A DNA stretch of 64,000 bases from Streptococcus mitis (GTDB lineage: Bacteria; Bacillota; Bacilli; Lactobacillales; Streptococcaceae). Both the position numbers and the translations under genes were made by a program. Positions 53,410 through 61,928 of this stretch are shown piece by piece. The notes under the pieces are model-generated. The model was not told where the DNA came from. It did not search any database and was given only the letters and a program-made list of their open reading frames with translations. Numbering within the stretch: the stretch's first letter is position 1; the number at the start of each line of letters is the position of its first letter. The DNA is taken from positions 704,301 through 768,300 of the forward strand of contig NZ_LBMT01000001.1 of the NCBI RefSeq assembly GCF_002005545.1. Direction: 5' to 3'.

Positions 53410-54288
53410 CTATTCATATGATTTAAGGAGATTAAATAAGGCTTCTACTTCTGATGACGGTGTAGCTGATTTAAGGTAAGCGTAATAAACTGTAAAAGTT
53501 ATCTTGTCCTTCGGTATAAGCGGAATTTTTATTAAATCATCATCTTCATCAGAAAGTGCGATATCAGCCAGTAAACTAAGGCCAATCCCTTTCTTTAAAA
53601 GTTCTTTAAGGATGGCAATGTCATCAGTCTTAAAGAATATTTCTGCCTTGTTTTGATACTTTTGATTAAGCGTTTCAAAAGCTTTCAGGTGAACAAAGTG
53701 TTCATCTAAGAGTATAAAGGATTGATCTGCTAATTCTTCAAAAGCGAGGGAAGGAGCAGTGGCAAAAGGATGGTTCTTAGATAAAACGACATACAGTTCT
53801 TTATGAAATAGCTCGTGTGTCTCTATTGAAGGATAGTTGAGAGGCTCAATCAAACCGAGTAGGCTTGCATTAAGGTCTCCCTTAAGGAGAAGGTTTAATA
53901 ACTCTACGGAGCCACCGCGGATAGGGCGTATCTTTTTTAAAAAATCGAATTTATCTTTTTCGTTTAAGGCAGCAAAGAGATATTGAATGATAATAGGAGG
54001 GAATCCTACAGTAGAGTATTGTGCCAAGGAGCGATTAATTTCTTTGCGAGTAGAAATGACCTCAGGTAAAATCAGTTCTGTATGCTTTAGAAGGATTTGT
54101 CCTTGAGGAGTTAGCTTGAAGGAACGATGCGAGGGGTCATGGTGAATCAATTTGCAGTTAAAGGATTCCTCTAAGCGCTTGATAGCATAAGAAATAGATG
54201 GTTGGCTGACTTTATGTTGTTTTGCTACTTCCGTATAGGATTGAAGCTGGCAGAGGTCATAAAAATATTGTAGATCTTTTAAATTCAT
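53410..54288 (-). CDS. mleR: LysR-family regulator, MleR type (malolactic regulator)
   Basis: 292 residues: an N-terminal winged helix (MNLKDLQYFYDLCQLQSYTEVAKQHKVSQPSISYAIKRLEESF) and a LysR effector domain (YVVLSKNHPFATAPSLAFEEL). It is encoded near and divergently from the malolactic gene, like mleR in lactic acid bacteria, where it activates mleS at low pH or with malate. It is separated from mleS by the small XRE gene, so the XRE protein is the immediate divergent neighbour. Confidence 0.8.
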   Translation of the reverse strand: MNLKDLQYFYDLCQLQSYTEVAKQHKVSQPSISYAIKRLEESFNCKLIHHDPSHRSFKLTPQGQILLKHTELILPEVISTRKEINRSLAQYSTVGFPPIIIQYLFAALNEKDKFDFLKKIRPIRGGSVELLNLLLKGDLNASLLGLIEPLNYPSIETHELFHKELYVVLSKNHPFATAPSLAFEELADQSFILLDEHFVHLKAFETLNQKYQNKAEIFFKTDDIAILKELLKKGIGLSLLADIALSDEDDDLIKIPLIPKDKITFTVYYAYLKSATPSSEVEALFNLLKSYE

Positions 54289-54415
54289 ATGGGTTCACTT
54301 TCATTAGTTGGAGAAGGAAAATAAGTGGAAAACAGCAGATAAATAATTTTTATCCGTATCCTACAATTTGACTATACGAGTATTCACCAGTTAAAATGTA
54401 AGTGAGTCAGGGATC

Positions 54416-54766
54416 TCAAAGATTATCTAAGATACTCTCAAAAATGACCAACATTTTTTCTCGTTTATCAATAGGGAGCTGTTTAATCTTCATGTTGATT
54501 CTTTTGAGTGAAAGATTGTCACTCTTATCAGAGGATGATTCAAGGCTATCAAAATTGAAAAATTCCTCTGGGGTCATTTCTAGGGCGTCAATCACTTTTT
54601 CAAGACTGTGAATGGTCAGATTCACATTTTGGTTTTCAAGTTGATTGATATACTTAAGCCCGAGTCCTGCTTGTTCTGAAAGTTCTTCCTGGCTCATTTT
54701 ATTCTGTGTTCGAAAATATTTCACTTTTTGGGAAATATATTGTTGTAAATAGTTTTTAGTTGTCAT
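54416..54766 (-). CDS. Small XRE-family regulator
   Basis: 116 residues from ATG 54766: helix-turn-helix (residues 12-65, QKVKYFRTQNKMSQEELSEQAGLGLKYINQLENQNVNLTIHSLEKV) and a helical C-terminal part. No Shine-Dalgarno is visible before either possible start (ATG 54766 or TTG 54781). A perfect 12-bp inverted repeat covers the start, so it probably represses itself. Its relation to mleS is unknown. Confidence 0.75.
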   Translation of the reverse strand: MTTKNYLQQYISQKVKYFRTQNKMSQEELSEQAGLGLKYINQLENQNVNLTIHSLEKVIDALEMTPEEFFNFDSLESSSDKSDNLSLKRINMKIKQLPIDKREKMLVIFESILDNL

Positions 54767-54795
54767 ATAAATAGAATACAAGTTTTATATGACAA
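54760..54795. promoter_or_regulatory. Probable operator of the XRE regulator
   Basis: TTGTCATATAAA and TTTATATGACAA are perfect 12-bp inverted arms 12 bases apart, spanning the start codon and the expected promoter. Confidence 0.65.
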
Positions 54796-54956
54796 AAAAA
54801 CACCTTAAAAAATACAAAGTACTACATAACATACCTATATGATATTTATTTTAATTAGGATTGTCAATTTGTATGATTGGTTTATTTTACTCGAAACTTT
54901 TAGTAAAGAGAGATCATCGAGAGTTTGATGAGTTCAGAAATTTATAACATATGCGT

Positions 54957-55016
54957 ATACAATTGTATTATTTAAACAACAACGTTTTACGAACAATTCG
55001 TTTCATGTGGTATAAT
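54957..55016 (+). promoter_or_regulatory. mleS promoter with LysR-type palindrome
   Basis: ATACAATTGTAT (54957-54968) is a perfect 12-bp palindrome centred about 61 bases before the expected start of transcription from the extended TGGTATAAT (-10 at 55011-55016), which is where LysR regulators usually bind. Confidence 0.6.
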
Positions 55017-55039
55017 ATAAATAAAAAGGAGGTTGCACT

Positions 55040-56665
55040 ATGACTTCACATGATATTTTAAACAATCCTTTCCTCAATAAAGGTACTGCTTTTACCTTAG
55101 AGGAGCGAAAGGAACTAGGCCTTATTGGTTTACTGCCACCGTATGTTCAAACGATTGAAGAACAAGCGGCGCAAACTTATGCACAAATGCAAACAAAAGC
55201 CAATGATTTGGAAAAACGTCTTTTCCTAATGGAAATTTTTAATACCAACAGGACTCTTTTCTATTACCTCTTTTCTCAACATTTGGAAGAATTCAATCCA
55301 ATTGTATATGATCCAACCATTGCAGATACGATTGAAGGCTATAGTGATCTTTTTGTAGATCCCCAATATGCGGGATATCTTGATATTAATCATCCTGAAA
55401 ATATTGAAGCTACTTTGAAAAACGCTGCCGGGGGTCGCGAGATTCGTCTCATTGTTGTAACAGATGCAGAAGGAATCCTTGGAATTGGCGACTGGGGAAC
55501 AAATGGTGTCGATATTTCTGTTGGGAAATTGATGGTCTATACGGGTGCTGCTGGAATCGATCCTTCAATGGTCCTTCCTTTAGTCATTGATGCAGGGACT
55601 AACCGTGAAGAACTTCGTAACAATCCTAATTACTTAGGAAATCGTCACGAACGGGTCCGCGGAGATCGTTACTACGACTTCATTGACCAATTTGTTCAAA
55701 CAGCAGAACGTCTCTTTCCTAAACTTTACCTTCACTGGGAAGATTTTGGTCGATTGAATGCTGCCAATATTCTTGAAAAATACCGGAAACAAATTCCGAC
55801 CTTTAATGATGATATTCAAGGTACAGGCATCGTTACCTTGGGTGGTATCTTTGGTTCGCTGGATATTAGTGGTGAAAAATTAACAGATCAAGTTTATCTC
55901 TGCTATGGTGGTGGTACTGCGGGTGCAGGAATTGCCTCTCGTGTTCTTCGTGAAATGGTAAGTGAAGGTCTTTCTGAAGAAGAAGCCTATAAACGTTTCT
56001 TTATGGTTGATAAACAAGGTCTTCTCTTTGATGACATGGATGACTTGACACCAGAGCAAAAACCATTTGCTAAGAAACGTGCTGACTTTAGTAACGCAGA
56101 TAAGTTGACTGATCTGCTTGAAGTAGTGAAGACTGTGAAGCCAACCATTCTTGTAGGAACTTCAACTCAGCCTAATACCTTCACTAAAGAAATAGTAGAA
56201 GCTATGTGTGAAAACACAGAACGCCCAATGATCTTCCCTTTGTCAAACCCAACTAAATTGGCAGAAGCTAGTGCCAAAGATTTGATTGAATGGTCAGATG
56301 GCAAAGCTTTTGTCGCAACAGGAATTCCTGCTGATACGGTTTCTTATAAAGGTGTAGACTATGTGATTGGTCAAGCAAATAATGCCCTGATTTACCCAGG
56401 TCTTGGTCTAGGTATGCTGGCTTCTGAAGCAAGTCTTTTGACTGATGAAATGATTGGAGCAGCGGCGCATTCATTGAGTGGTATTGTCAATCCAGGCCAA
56501 CCAGGAGCTCCTGTCTTGCCACCATTCAAGTATGTAGCAGATGTTTCTATTAAAGTAGCAGAAGCAGTCGCTAAAAAAGCACAAGAGCAAGGTCTTGCAC
56601 GCGCTAAGGAAACAGATATGGCCAAAGCAGTTCGTGATTTGAAGTGGTATCCAGAGTATAAATAA
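55040..56665 (+). CDS. mleS: Malolactic enzyme
   Basis: 541 residues, close to NAD-dependent malic enzymes but matching MleS of lactic acid bacteria ([18 protein letters not shown] start). It converts L-malate to L-lactate and CO2, giving acid resistance. Motifs: [15 protein letters not shown], the metal-binding region [19 protein letters not shown] region [14 protein letters not shown] and [30 protein letters not shown] precedes the ATG. The malate permease gene that normally follows is absent; IS debris follows instead. Confidence 0.9.
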   Translation: MTSHDILNNPFLNKGTAFTLEERKELGLIGLLPPYVQTIEEQAAQTYAQMQTKANDLEKRLFLMEIFNTNRTLFYYLFSQHLEEFNPIVYDPTIADTIEGYSDLFVDPQYAGYLDINHPENIEATLKNAAGGREIRLIVVTDAEGILGIGDWGTNGVDISVGKLMVYTGAAGIDPSMVLPLVIDAGTNREELRNNPNYLGNRHERVRGDRYYDFIDQFVQTAERLFPKLYLHWEDFGRLNAANILEKYRKQIPTFNDDIQGTGIVTLGGIFGSLDISGEKLTDQVYLCYGGGTAGAGIASRVLREMVSEGLSEEEAYKRFFMVDKQGLLFDDMDDLTPEQKPFAKKRADFSNADKLTDLLEVVKTVKPTILVGTSTQPNTFTKEIVEAMCENTERPMIFPLSNPTKLAEASAKDLIEWSDGKAFVATGIPADTVSYKGVDYVIGQANNALIYPGLGLGMLASEASLLTDEMIGAAAHSLSGIVNPGQPGAPVLPPFKYVADVSIKVAEAVAKKAQEQGLARAKETDMAKAVRDLKWYPEYK

Positions 56666-56840
56666 TTCATTTCTGCTGCTATCCTCGGGATACTTGGCTT
56701 ATTTTGGATATGTTAGCAATCTACAGAGTTGATAACCGAAAAGTAAAGAGATTGTCGTATTGACTATTGGTTTTAAACAGTATAAAATAACTGTCGATTT
56801 TTTGTCCGACTGCCAAGAGTCAGTTTAATACTATACTAAA

Positions 56841-57081
56841 ATCAAAACGCATTATATAATAGTGATATGAAATCAACCAAAGAAGAAATACAAGTTATCA
56901 AAACACTTTTAAAAGACTCTAGTACAACTAAATACCATAAAAGTCTTCAAATCGTTCTATTTTGTCTAATGGGCAAATCTTTGAAATTATCCTAAAAGAA
57001 TTATGAAAGAATTTTCGAAAAATTTTAAAATGATCAAAACGCATAATATCAGATGTAGGTTAGCTTGATATTATGCGTTTT
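56841..57081. mobile_element. IS630-family relic
   Basis: A decayed element with an end-like AAAACGCATTATATAATAGTG at the left, a truncated transposase start, and at the right a perfect 16-bp inverted repeat (57036-57051 and 57066-57081) that repeats the AAAACGCATAATA sequence. Confidence 0.6.
56867..56995 (+). pseudogene. N-terminal fragment of an IS630-family transposase
   Basis: 42 codons starting MKSTKEEIQVIKTLLKD and containing TTKYHKSLQIVLFCLMGKS, the helix-turn-helix N-terminus typical of IS630-Spn1-type transposases, then a stop at 56993-56995. The rest is deleted. Confidence 0.65.
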
Positions 57082-57086
57082 TATTA
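57036..57086. terminator. Perfect 16-bp hairpin at the end of the IS630 relic
   Basis: AAAACGCATAATATCA and TGATATTATGCGTTTT around a 14-base loop, with T/A-rich flanks; probably IS-derived and able to act as a terminator. Confidence 0.55.
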
Positions 57087-57111
57087 TGTAAAGATTTGAT
57101 GAATTTCTCCT

Positions 57112-57139
57112 AATACTCTTTGATTTTCATTGAGTATAA
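57112..57139. repeat. BOX remnant (ends only)
   Basis: AATACTCTTTGATTTTCATTGAGTATAA joins the first bases of boxA to the last bases of boxC, as if the middle was deleted. Confidence 0.65.
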
Positions 57140-57268
57140 AATTGAGTTTTTGTATAGCTTCAAACGTATGTATAGAGAATATTAGAAATTAGACTATGTT
57201 AAATTAGTGAATTTGATAGTCCGTATCTGTTTCGAACTATTATAAAATCGTTTATCCCATATTTTTAT

Positions 57269-57787
57269 TTAAAATTGACCAATAACAACTGTACTAGTTT
57301 TATCCAACGAAATTGAAGAGAGAGCATCTAATAGTTCATTATAGTAGAAACCATTTTTCAAATTTGTTTTAGTAGCTAGAGCGAACACTTCTAGCGTATA
57401 TCGATGATCTTTATCAGGAGGAGTTGGTCCAACAAACATAGAATCAATTTCAGAAAAGTCAGTTTCCAATAGAGGACTTGCGAAACTATTTTTCCCTTGC
57501 GTAATAGAATCTTTATAATCTAGACTGTAATTTTCAGGAATAATGACTGTATTATTTTTAACTTCTATATCCGTAGCAAGCCAGTGAATCCAAGGGAATG
57601 AACAAACTGGAATCGCATCATAATCAATTAAAGTAATAGCTATATATTTTGTCCCTTCTGGTAATTCGCTAATTTCAAAGGGGAAAGATCGTACAGGATT
57701 CCCCTTAATAATGTCGGTACAATCTGCTTCTTTTCCAAATCGTTTAGGCAATAAGTTCTGGTTAAAAGGTATATTAATTTTCATCAT
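57269..57787 (-). CDS. PEBP-family protein (YbhB/YbcL type)
   Basis: 172 residues of the phosphatidylethanolamine-binding-protein fold. It has the family patterns ALTLIDYDA-like ITLIDYDAIPVCSFPWIHWLATDI and FVGPTPPDKDHRYTLEVFAL (GPxPPxxxHRY). Bacterial members have no firm function. AAAGGAG precedes tandem ATGs at 57787 and 57784. It is divergent from a LysR gene with an inverted repeat between, so it is probably that regulator's target. Confidence 0.87.
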   Translation of the reverse strand: MMKINIPFNQNLLPKRFGKEADCTDIIKGNPVRSFPFEISELPEGTKYIAITLIDYDAIPVCSFPWIHWLATDIEVKNNTVIIPENYSLDYKDSITQGKNSFASPLLETDFSEIDSMFVGPTPPDKDHRYTLEVFALATKTNLKNGFYYNELLDALSSISLDKTSTVVIGQF

Positions 57788-57844
57788 ATTGCTCCTTTCA
57801 TATAATCGAATAAATTATTCTTGATTCTATGATATAATAAATAC

Positions 57845-57871
57845 TAACTTTTTAAAATTTGGAAAAAGTTA
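57845..57871. promoter_or_regulatory. Inverted repeat between the PEBP and LysR genes
   Basis: TAACTTTTT and AAAAAGTTA are perfect 9-bp arms 9 bases apart, a fit to LysR-type operators. Confidence 0.6.
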
Positions 57872-57910
57872 ATAATTCATTAAATATTATTTTAGGAAGG
57901 AGAGGAGATA

Positions 57911-58786
57911 ATGAATTTAGATTGGTATTATACATTCTTAGTATTATCTAAACACCTCAATTATCATAGAGCAAGCGAAGAATTATTTTTAACGGAACCA
58001 ACACTTCACCAGCAAATAAAAAAACTCGAAAAACACTTACAAGTAAATTTATTTGAAACAGTTGGAAGAAATTTAACTTTAACTCCAACAGGACGAGAAT
58101 TTATCCCTATCGTAAAAAAAATAATTGCGACATATGAAGATGGGATTAAAAAAATACAGTTAAAAAATAAAAAGTTGGAAACACATTTAAACATCGCAGT
58201 TTCACCTTACATAGCTACCTATCTGTTACCGAAATTTCTTCCAGAATTTTTTGAAGAACAACCATCTGTAGGTATTTCAATTACAGTTTTACAAAATGAT
58301 ATTGCTCGAGAAATTGAAAATAATCAATTTGATATTGGGATAGCTAGGGAAGAACCTTATACTACAAAGATTAATTCAGAAAAAATTTGTGAGGGTAAAA
58401 TTGCTCTTTTTTATCCCAAAAATGATTCTCAACTAACTGAGGTGGAGTTATTTCAAAAATATAAGATTTTATCAGATAATCATCCTGTTTATTGGAATAA
58501 AGTAAAACAAGAAATTTCTGAAATTGTTCCGGAATCTCAATTTGTTTCTATAAAGGATATAGCAGTAACTGAGAAATTGATTGAAATGGGACAAGGAATA
58601 TCTTATCTTCCTCTATACCTTAAAATGACTTTAAATCCTAATATTGCTACTCGAATACCAGAAGAAATTTCTATTCCACTATCCTTTACTTACATAATGA
58701 CTAGAAAAAATTCGGAAGCTATTGAACTTTTCAAAAATAAATTTAAGGAATTTATTGTTTTTGAACAAAATAAAGTAAATTTTTGA
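57911..58786 (+). CDS. LysR-family transcription regulator
   Basis: 291 residues: helix-turn-helix (LDWYYTFLVLSKHLNYHRASEELFLTEPTLHQQIKKLEKHL) and a CysB-like effector domain. It is AT-rich and Lys/Asn-rich. AGGAAGGAGAGGAG precedes the ATG. Likely control of the divergent PEBP gene is inferred from position only. Confidence 0.85.
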   Translation: MNLDWYYTFLVLSKHLNYHRASEELFLTEPTLHQQIKKLEKHLQVNLFETVGRNLTLTPTGREFIPIVKKIIATYEDGIKKIQLKNKKLETHLNIAVSPYIATYLLPKFLPEFFEEQPSVGISITVLQNDIAREIENNQFDIGIAREEPYTTKINSEKICEGKIALFYPKNDSQLTEVELFQKYKILSDNHPVYWNKVKQEISEIVPESQFVSIKDIAVTEKLIEMGQGISYLPLYLKMTLNPNIATRIPEEISIPLSFTYIMTRKNSEAIELFKNKFKEFIVFEQNKVNF

Positions 58787-58939
58787 CTCTTAAAAAGATG
58801 ACTTGTGTATCTAGAAACTAGTTAGTATTAATGTATAAAATTGAAATTTCGCATCATACTTTCTGAGTTTAGATTGACTTGGTTATGAGTTTGAAACAGA
58901 GATCGAAAAACTTTGAAAGAATTTTCAAAAAAGGTAACT

Positions 58940-59140
58940 TCTAAAACTAACTTCCAGTTTCCCCCAACCTAGCTTTTAGTATGAGAAAAACGCGTGAAAT
59001 CAGTGGAAATCCGTATTAGACTAACTTCCGCTGGTTTTCTTTTTCTTGATATATAAGGGTTCAAAAGCGAAAAGACACAGAAAAAAGTGCACGACAAATA
59101 GCCCTAAAACAGAGTCGTCTTAGAGTAACTTCCAGTTGCT
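58940..59140. repeat. Cluster of TAACTTCC-type repeats left of the IS30 element
   Basis: CTAACTTCCAGTTT (58947-58960), CTAACTTCCGCTGG (59021-59034) and GTAACTTCCAGTTG (59125-59138) recur in this gene-free stretch. The same motif occurs right of the IS (60427-60440, and inverted at 60449-60460). The remaining part of 58787-59201 shows no gene. Confidence 0.6.
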
Positions 59141-60460
59141 AGCGTTTAGTTTGAGACTTTTCGATGGTGATAAGATGTGTAGTTAGAGTGGAAAATTCCC
59201 TTTATTTCAATAAATCAGGTGATAAGTGTGTGTCTTCTGGTTTGACAAATTGGCAACCCAGAAGAGCGGCGATGTCCTCGCCAAAGGTGAAGGTGAAGAC
59301 GTCGTAAGCAGATTTTCCTTGAAACTCTTCTCGTTTCAAGGAATTGACATGGGAAATGACTAGATTGACGTCTTTCTGAGTCAGCTGGTCAAAGGAAGTG
59401 CCCTTGGGCAGAATGGCTCGCAAAACCGTATGGTTCTTCTCAATCCGCCCCTTCTGGTCAGGACGGCTAGGGTCGCAGAAGTAGAGGTGAGACTTCCCAT
59501 CAATGTCTCTCTCAAGCTCCTCCACATAGGAGAACTCAGAGCCGTTGTCCGTTAGAATGACAGGGAACAGCTGATGGAACGCAACCCCTCCGTCCATGAC
59601 TCTTTCTTTCAAAGCTGCGAATTTAGTGGCGACCTCCAGAGCAGTCTTGTTGTCCAAAAGCAAGGCGAAGAGGAAATTGCAGAAGGAAACGTTGAAGGTG
59701 AGCAGTAGCTTTCCACCAGGTCTGCCGATGACCGTGTCCATTTCCAACCATTTGAAGAAATCATCTGTTTCTCGTAACTCTTGGAAATCTTGGTAGGTTC
59801 GCCCAATTTTTAGCTCTTTGGGAATAGCTACTTTTCTGGATTTTCTGCGTTCCTTGAACGTGACCATCCGAGGAAAATCAATGGGCTTGGCTGTCAGATA
59901 TCCCAGCTTGGCATGCCGATACACCGTAGCTTTCGACACAGGTAGGTTATGTGTCTGAATGATATGGTAGATGCTTTGTTTCTTCTGGATGCCTAGGGTT
60001 AAGACCTTGTCCATCTGATAAAAACTTTCCTTGTTTAGGGGAATGCCCTCTCTGGACTCCCTCAACATAGTCTCGTACTGTTCCTGTGCCTTTTTCGCGT
60101 AGTAAAGATAGCGGTTAAACCCACAATCCGTCCTCTTTTTTGGACAGTTGTTACAGACATAAGGAGCTTTTTTGAGAAGAGGGCAATCCGTGCAATCAGA
60201 TTTGACGGATGTTGGATGAATGATGCGATTGCGCTTGATTTCCTTTGAAATCGTTGACGGGTCTTTTCCCATCTTCTCAGCGATGGAACGGAAAGTCTCC
60301 TGTTGGCTGATTCCAGTTTGGATGTCAATACGGTCTTCTAGAGTGAGATGTTTTTGTTTTTTCGTCATGAGGTGCCTCCTCACGAAAAGTCTCAGGCTTA
60401 ATTCTAGCATAATTCGTCGTCTGAGACTAACTTCCAGTTTTGGGAGAGAGCTGGAAGTTA
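59126..60460. mobile_element. IS30-family insertion sequence (ends uncertain)
   Basis: Two nested inverted repeat pairs flank the transposase: TAACTTCCAG at 59126-59135 against CTGGAAGTTA at 60451-60460, and TGAGACTTTTCG at 59152-59163 against CGAAAAGTCTCA at 60383-60394. The inner pair gives a 1243-bp element, the outer 1335 bp; I cannot decide which is the true end. Confidence 0.7.
59202..60368 (-). CDS. IS30-family transposase
   Basis: 388 residues: N-terminal helix-turn-helix (HLTLEDRIDIQTGISQQETFRSIAEKMGKDPSTISKEIKRN), a Cys cluster (CTDCPLLKKAPYVCNNCPKKRTDC), and the DDE core with WLEMDTVIG, ILTDNGSEF and DPSRPDQKGRIEKNHTVLR. The frame is uninterrupted, so it may be active. The start at 60368 has GAGGAGGCACCTC before it; the frame is open further upstream without a better start. 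Confidence 0.9.
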   Translation of the reverse strand: MTKKQKHLTLEDRIDIQTGISQQETFRSIAEKMGKDPSTISKEIKRNRIIHPTSVKSDCTDCPLLKKAPYVCNNCPKKRTDCGFNRYLYYAKKAQEQYETMLRESREGIPLNKESFYQMDKVLTLGIQKKQSIYHIIQTHNLPVSKATVYRHAKLGYLTAKPIDFPRMVTFKERRKSRKVAIPKELKIGRTYQDFQELRETDDFFKWLEMDTVIGRPGGKLLLTFNVSFCNFLFALLLDNKTALEVATKFAALKERVMDGGVAFHQLFPVILTDNGSEFSYVEELERDIDGKSHLYFCDPSRPDQKGRIEKNHTVLRAILPKGTSFDQLTQKDVNLVISHVNSLKREEFQGKSAYDVFTFTFGEDIAALLGCQFVKPEDTHLSPDLLK

Positions 60461-60511
60461 CTTTGAGAAGTTACGAATTTTCAAAAAATTTTAAAAAATT
60501 CTGAAATATTC

Positions 60512-60540
60512 TTGACAGCTGATAAAAAAGGTGGTAAGAT
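60512..60540 (+). promoter_or_regulatory. Promoter of the trpXYZ leader
   Basis: Consensus TTGACA (60512-60517), 17 bp, extended TGGTAAGAT (-10 at 60535-60540). Confidence 0.8.
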
Positions 60541-60572
60541 AGGAAACATCAAAAAAGAAAGCAGAAAAAGAA

Positions 60573-60632
60573 ATGAATAAGAAACAAGCTGTAACGATGA
60601 ATCAAAACTTTTACTTTAGCTACTTTAGATAG
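60573..60632 (+). CDS. Leader peptide rich in Phe and Tyr (candidate attenuator peptide)
   Basis: A 19-codon ORF, MNKKQAVTMNQNFYFSYFR, 33 bases after the -10. Five of the six residues FYFSYF are aromatic. It precedes hairpins and a terminator upstream of an amino-acid ABC transporter, as in ribosome-mediated attenuation. Its ribosome site (AGCAGAAAAAG) is weak, and it has no Trp codon although the transporter family is named for tryptophan. Translation is not proven. Confidence 0.6.
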   Translation: MNKKQAVTMNQNFYFSYFR

Positions 60633-60654
60633 TGTTTGTAGACATGTCACCATG

Positions 60655-60739
60655 GATGCAAACAGTTCAAGCAATTTGTTTGTATCTATGTGGCTAAGAT
60701 TTTTGATTGTGGTCCATATAGATGAATATCTAAATGGAC
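60655..60739 (+). promoter_or_regulatory. Leader RNA stem-loops between leader peptide and terminator
   Basis: GATGCAAAC (60655-60663) pairs with GTTTGTATC (60678-60686), and GTCCATATAGAT (60712-60723) pairs with ATCTAAATGGAC (60728-60739, one mismatch). They could form pause or antiterminator structures. Confidence 0.45.
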
Positions 60740-60775
60740 TAGCTAAGTTGTAACTTGTTAGATTATTTCAAGCAT

Positions 60776-60808
60776 CCGTTTAGGTATTATCTAGGCGGTT
60801 TTTTGTTT
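60776..60808 (+). terminator. Leader terminator upstream of trpX
   Basis: CCGTTTAG and CTAGGCGG (two wobbles) around GTATTAT, followed by TTTTTTG, about 130 bases before trpX and in the same direction. Confidence 0.75.
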
Positions 60809-60809
60809 T

Positions 60810-60915
60810 ATACTCTTCGAAAATCTCTTCAAACCACGTCAACGTCGCCTTGCCGTACTCAAGTACAGCCTGCGGCTAGTTTCCTAGTTTGCTCTTTGAT
60901 TTTCATTGAGTATTA
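60810..60915. repeat. BOX element between leader terminator and trpX
   Basis: ATACTCTTCGAAAATCTCTTC, boxA core GTCAACGTCGCCTTGCCGTAC, and boxC (GCCTGCGGCTAGTTTCCTAG ... TTTTCATTGAGTATT); boxB is missing. It would be transcribed as part of the trpX leader. Confidence 0.88.
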
Positions 60916-60939
60916 TCTTTTCTGAGAAGGAGTTTCATT

Positions 60940-61917
60940 ATGAAAGTTGTTCGAAAATTGCTAGCACCCCTCTTGGTAGTGGGGATCCTCTTAACCTCTC
61001 TGATTAGTTTGCATCAGTTGAAGGCAGATAAGAAAAAAGATGTTTTTCGTATCGGTATTTCGCAGTTTATTACCCACCAGTCTTTAGACGCTACTAGAGA
61101 AGGGTTTGTAGATGAACTGGCCAAACAAGGCTATGTTGATGGGAAAAATATTGAGATTGATTTGCAAAATGCACAGGGAGAACAAAGAAATCTTAAAACG
61201 ATTTCCCAGCAACTAGCAGAATCTAGTGATGTCGTTCTAGCCATCGCAACGCCTTCTGCCCAGAGCTTGGCTAATACAACACAAACGACACCTGTTATCT
61301 TTTCAGCGGTAACAGATCCTGTCAGTGCCAAGTTGGTTGAGTCAAGAGAACATCCTGGGGGCAATGTAACTGGGACAAGCGATCAGTCATCAGATGCTAT
61401 TTCAACCCAAATCAATTTGATAAAGAAAGTGTTGCCAAAAGCTAAAACAATTGGAATTCTTTATACTCAGAGCGAGCCAAACTCAGTTGTCCAAAAGGAT
61501 GAAGCTAAGCGACTTCTGGAAGAAAAAGGATTTACCGTTGTTGAAAAAACAATCTTGGACAGCAACAACGTCAAGGCGGCAGCAGAGAGTTTGATGGCAG
61601 AGGTGGATATGGTTTTTGTACCAACGGATAATATCATTTCATCAACCATGGAAACAGTCAAGCAGGTTTCTATTAAACACAAGGTTCCAGTATTCGGTGG
61701 TTCAACAGAAATGATTGCGGTTGGTGGCTTGTATAACTACGGAACCAATTATGAAGAATTGGGAAGACAGACAGCTCGCATGCTGGTTCGTGTCTTAAAA
61801 GGTGAGAAGCCAGAAAATATAGCAGTTGAGTTGCCTGAAAAATTGGAATTGCATACCAATCAAGAAATGGCAGACGCATTGGGAATTGATATGAGTAAGT
61901 TAGAAGGCAAGGAATAA
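60940..61917 (+). CDS. trpX: ABC substrate-binding protein, TrpX type
   Basis: 325 residues: an N-terminal membrane anchor (LLAPLLVVGILLTSLISLHQL) without lipobox Cys and the ABC_sub_bind fold (IGISQFITHQSLDATREGF, LAIATPSAQSLANTT, VIFSAVTDPVSAKLVE, GTSDQSSD). The streptococcal homologue is linked to tryptophan uptake, but the leader peptide suggests Phe/Tyr may matter here. GAAGGAG precedes the ATG. Confidence 0.85.
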   Translation: MKVVRKLLAPLLVVGILLTSLISLHQLKADKKKDVFRIGISQFITHQSLDATREGFVDELAKQGYVDGKNIEIDLQNAQGEQRNLKTISQQLAESSDVVLAIATPSAQSLANTTQTTPVIFSAVTDPVSAKLVESREHPGGNVTGTSDQSSDAISTQINLIKKVLPKAKTIGILYTQSEPNSVVQKDEAKRLLEEKGFTVVEKTILDSNNVKAAAESLMAEVDMVFVPTDNIISSTMETVKQVSIKHKVPVFGGSTEMIAVGGLYNYGTNYEELGRQTARMLVRVLKGEKPENIAVELPEKLELHTNQEMADALGIDMSKLEGKE

Positions 61918-61928
61918 GGAGATTTGAG

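Noticed and set aside
60541-60810. T-box riboswitch upstream of trpX
   Set aside because: No AGGGTGGNACCGCG-type T-box sequence and no specifier-loop layout were seen; a leader peptide with hairpins fits better.
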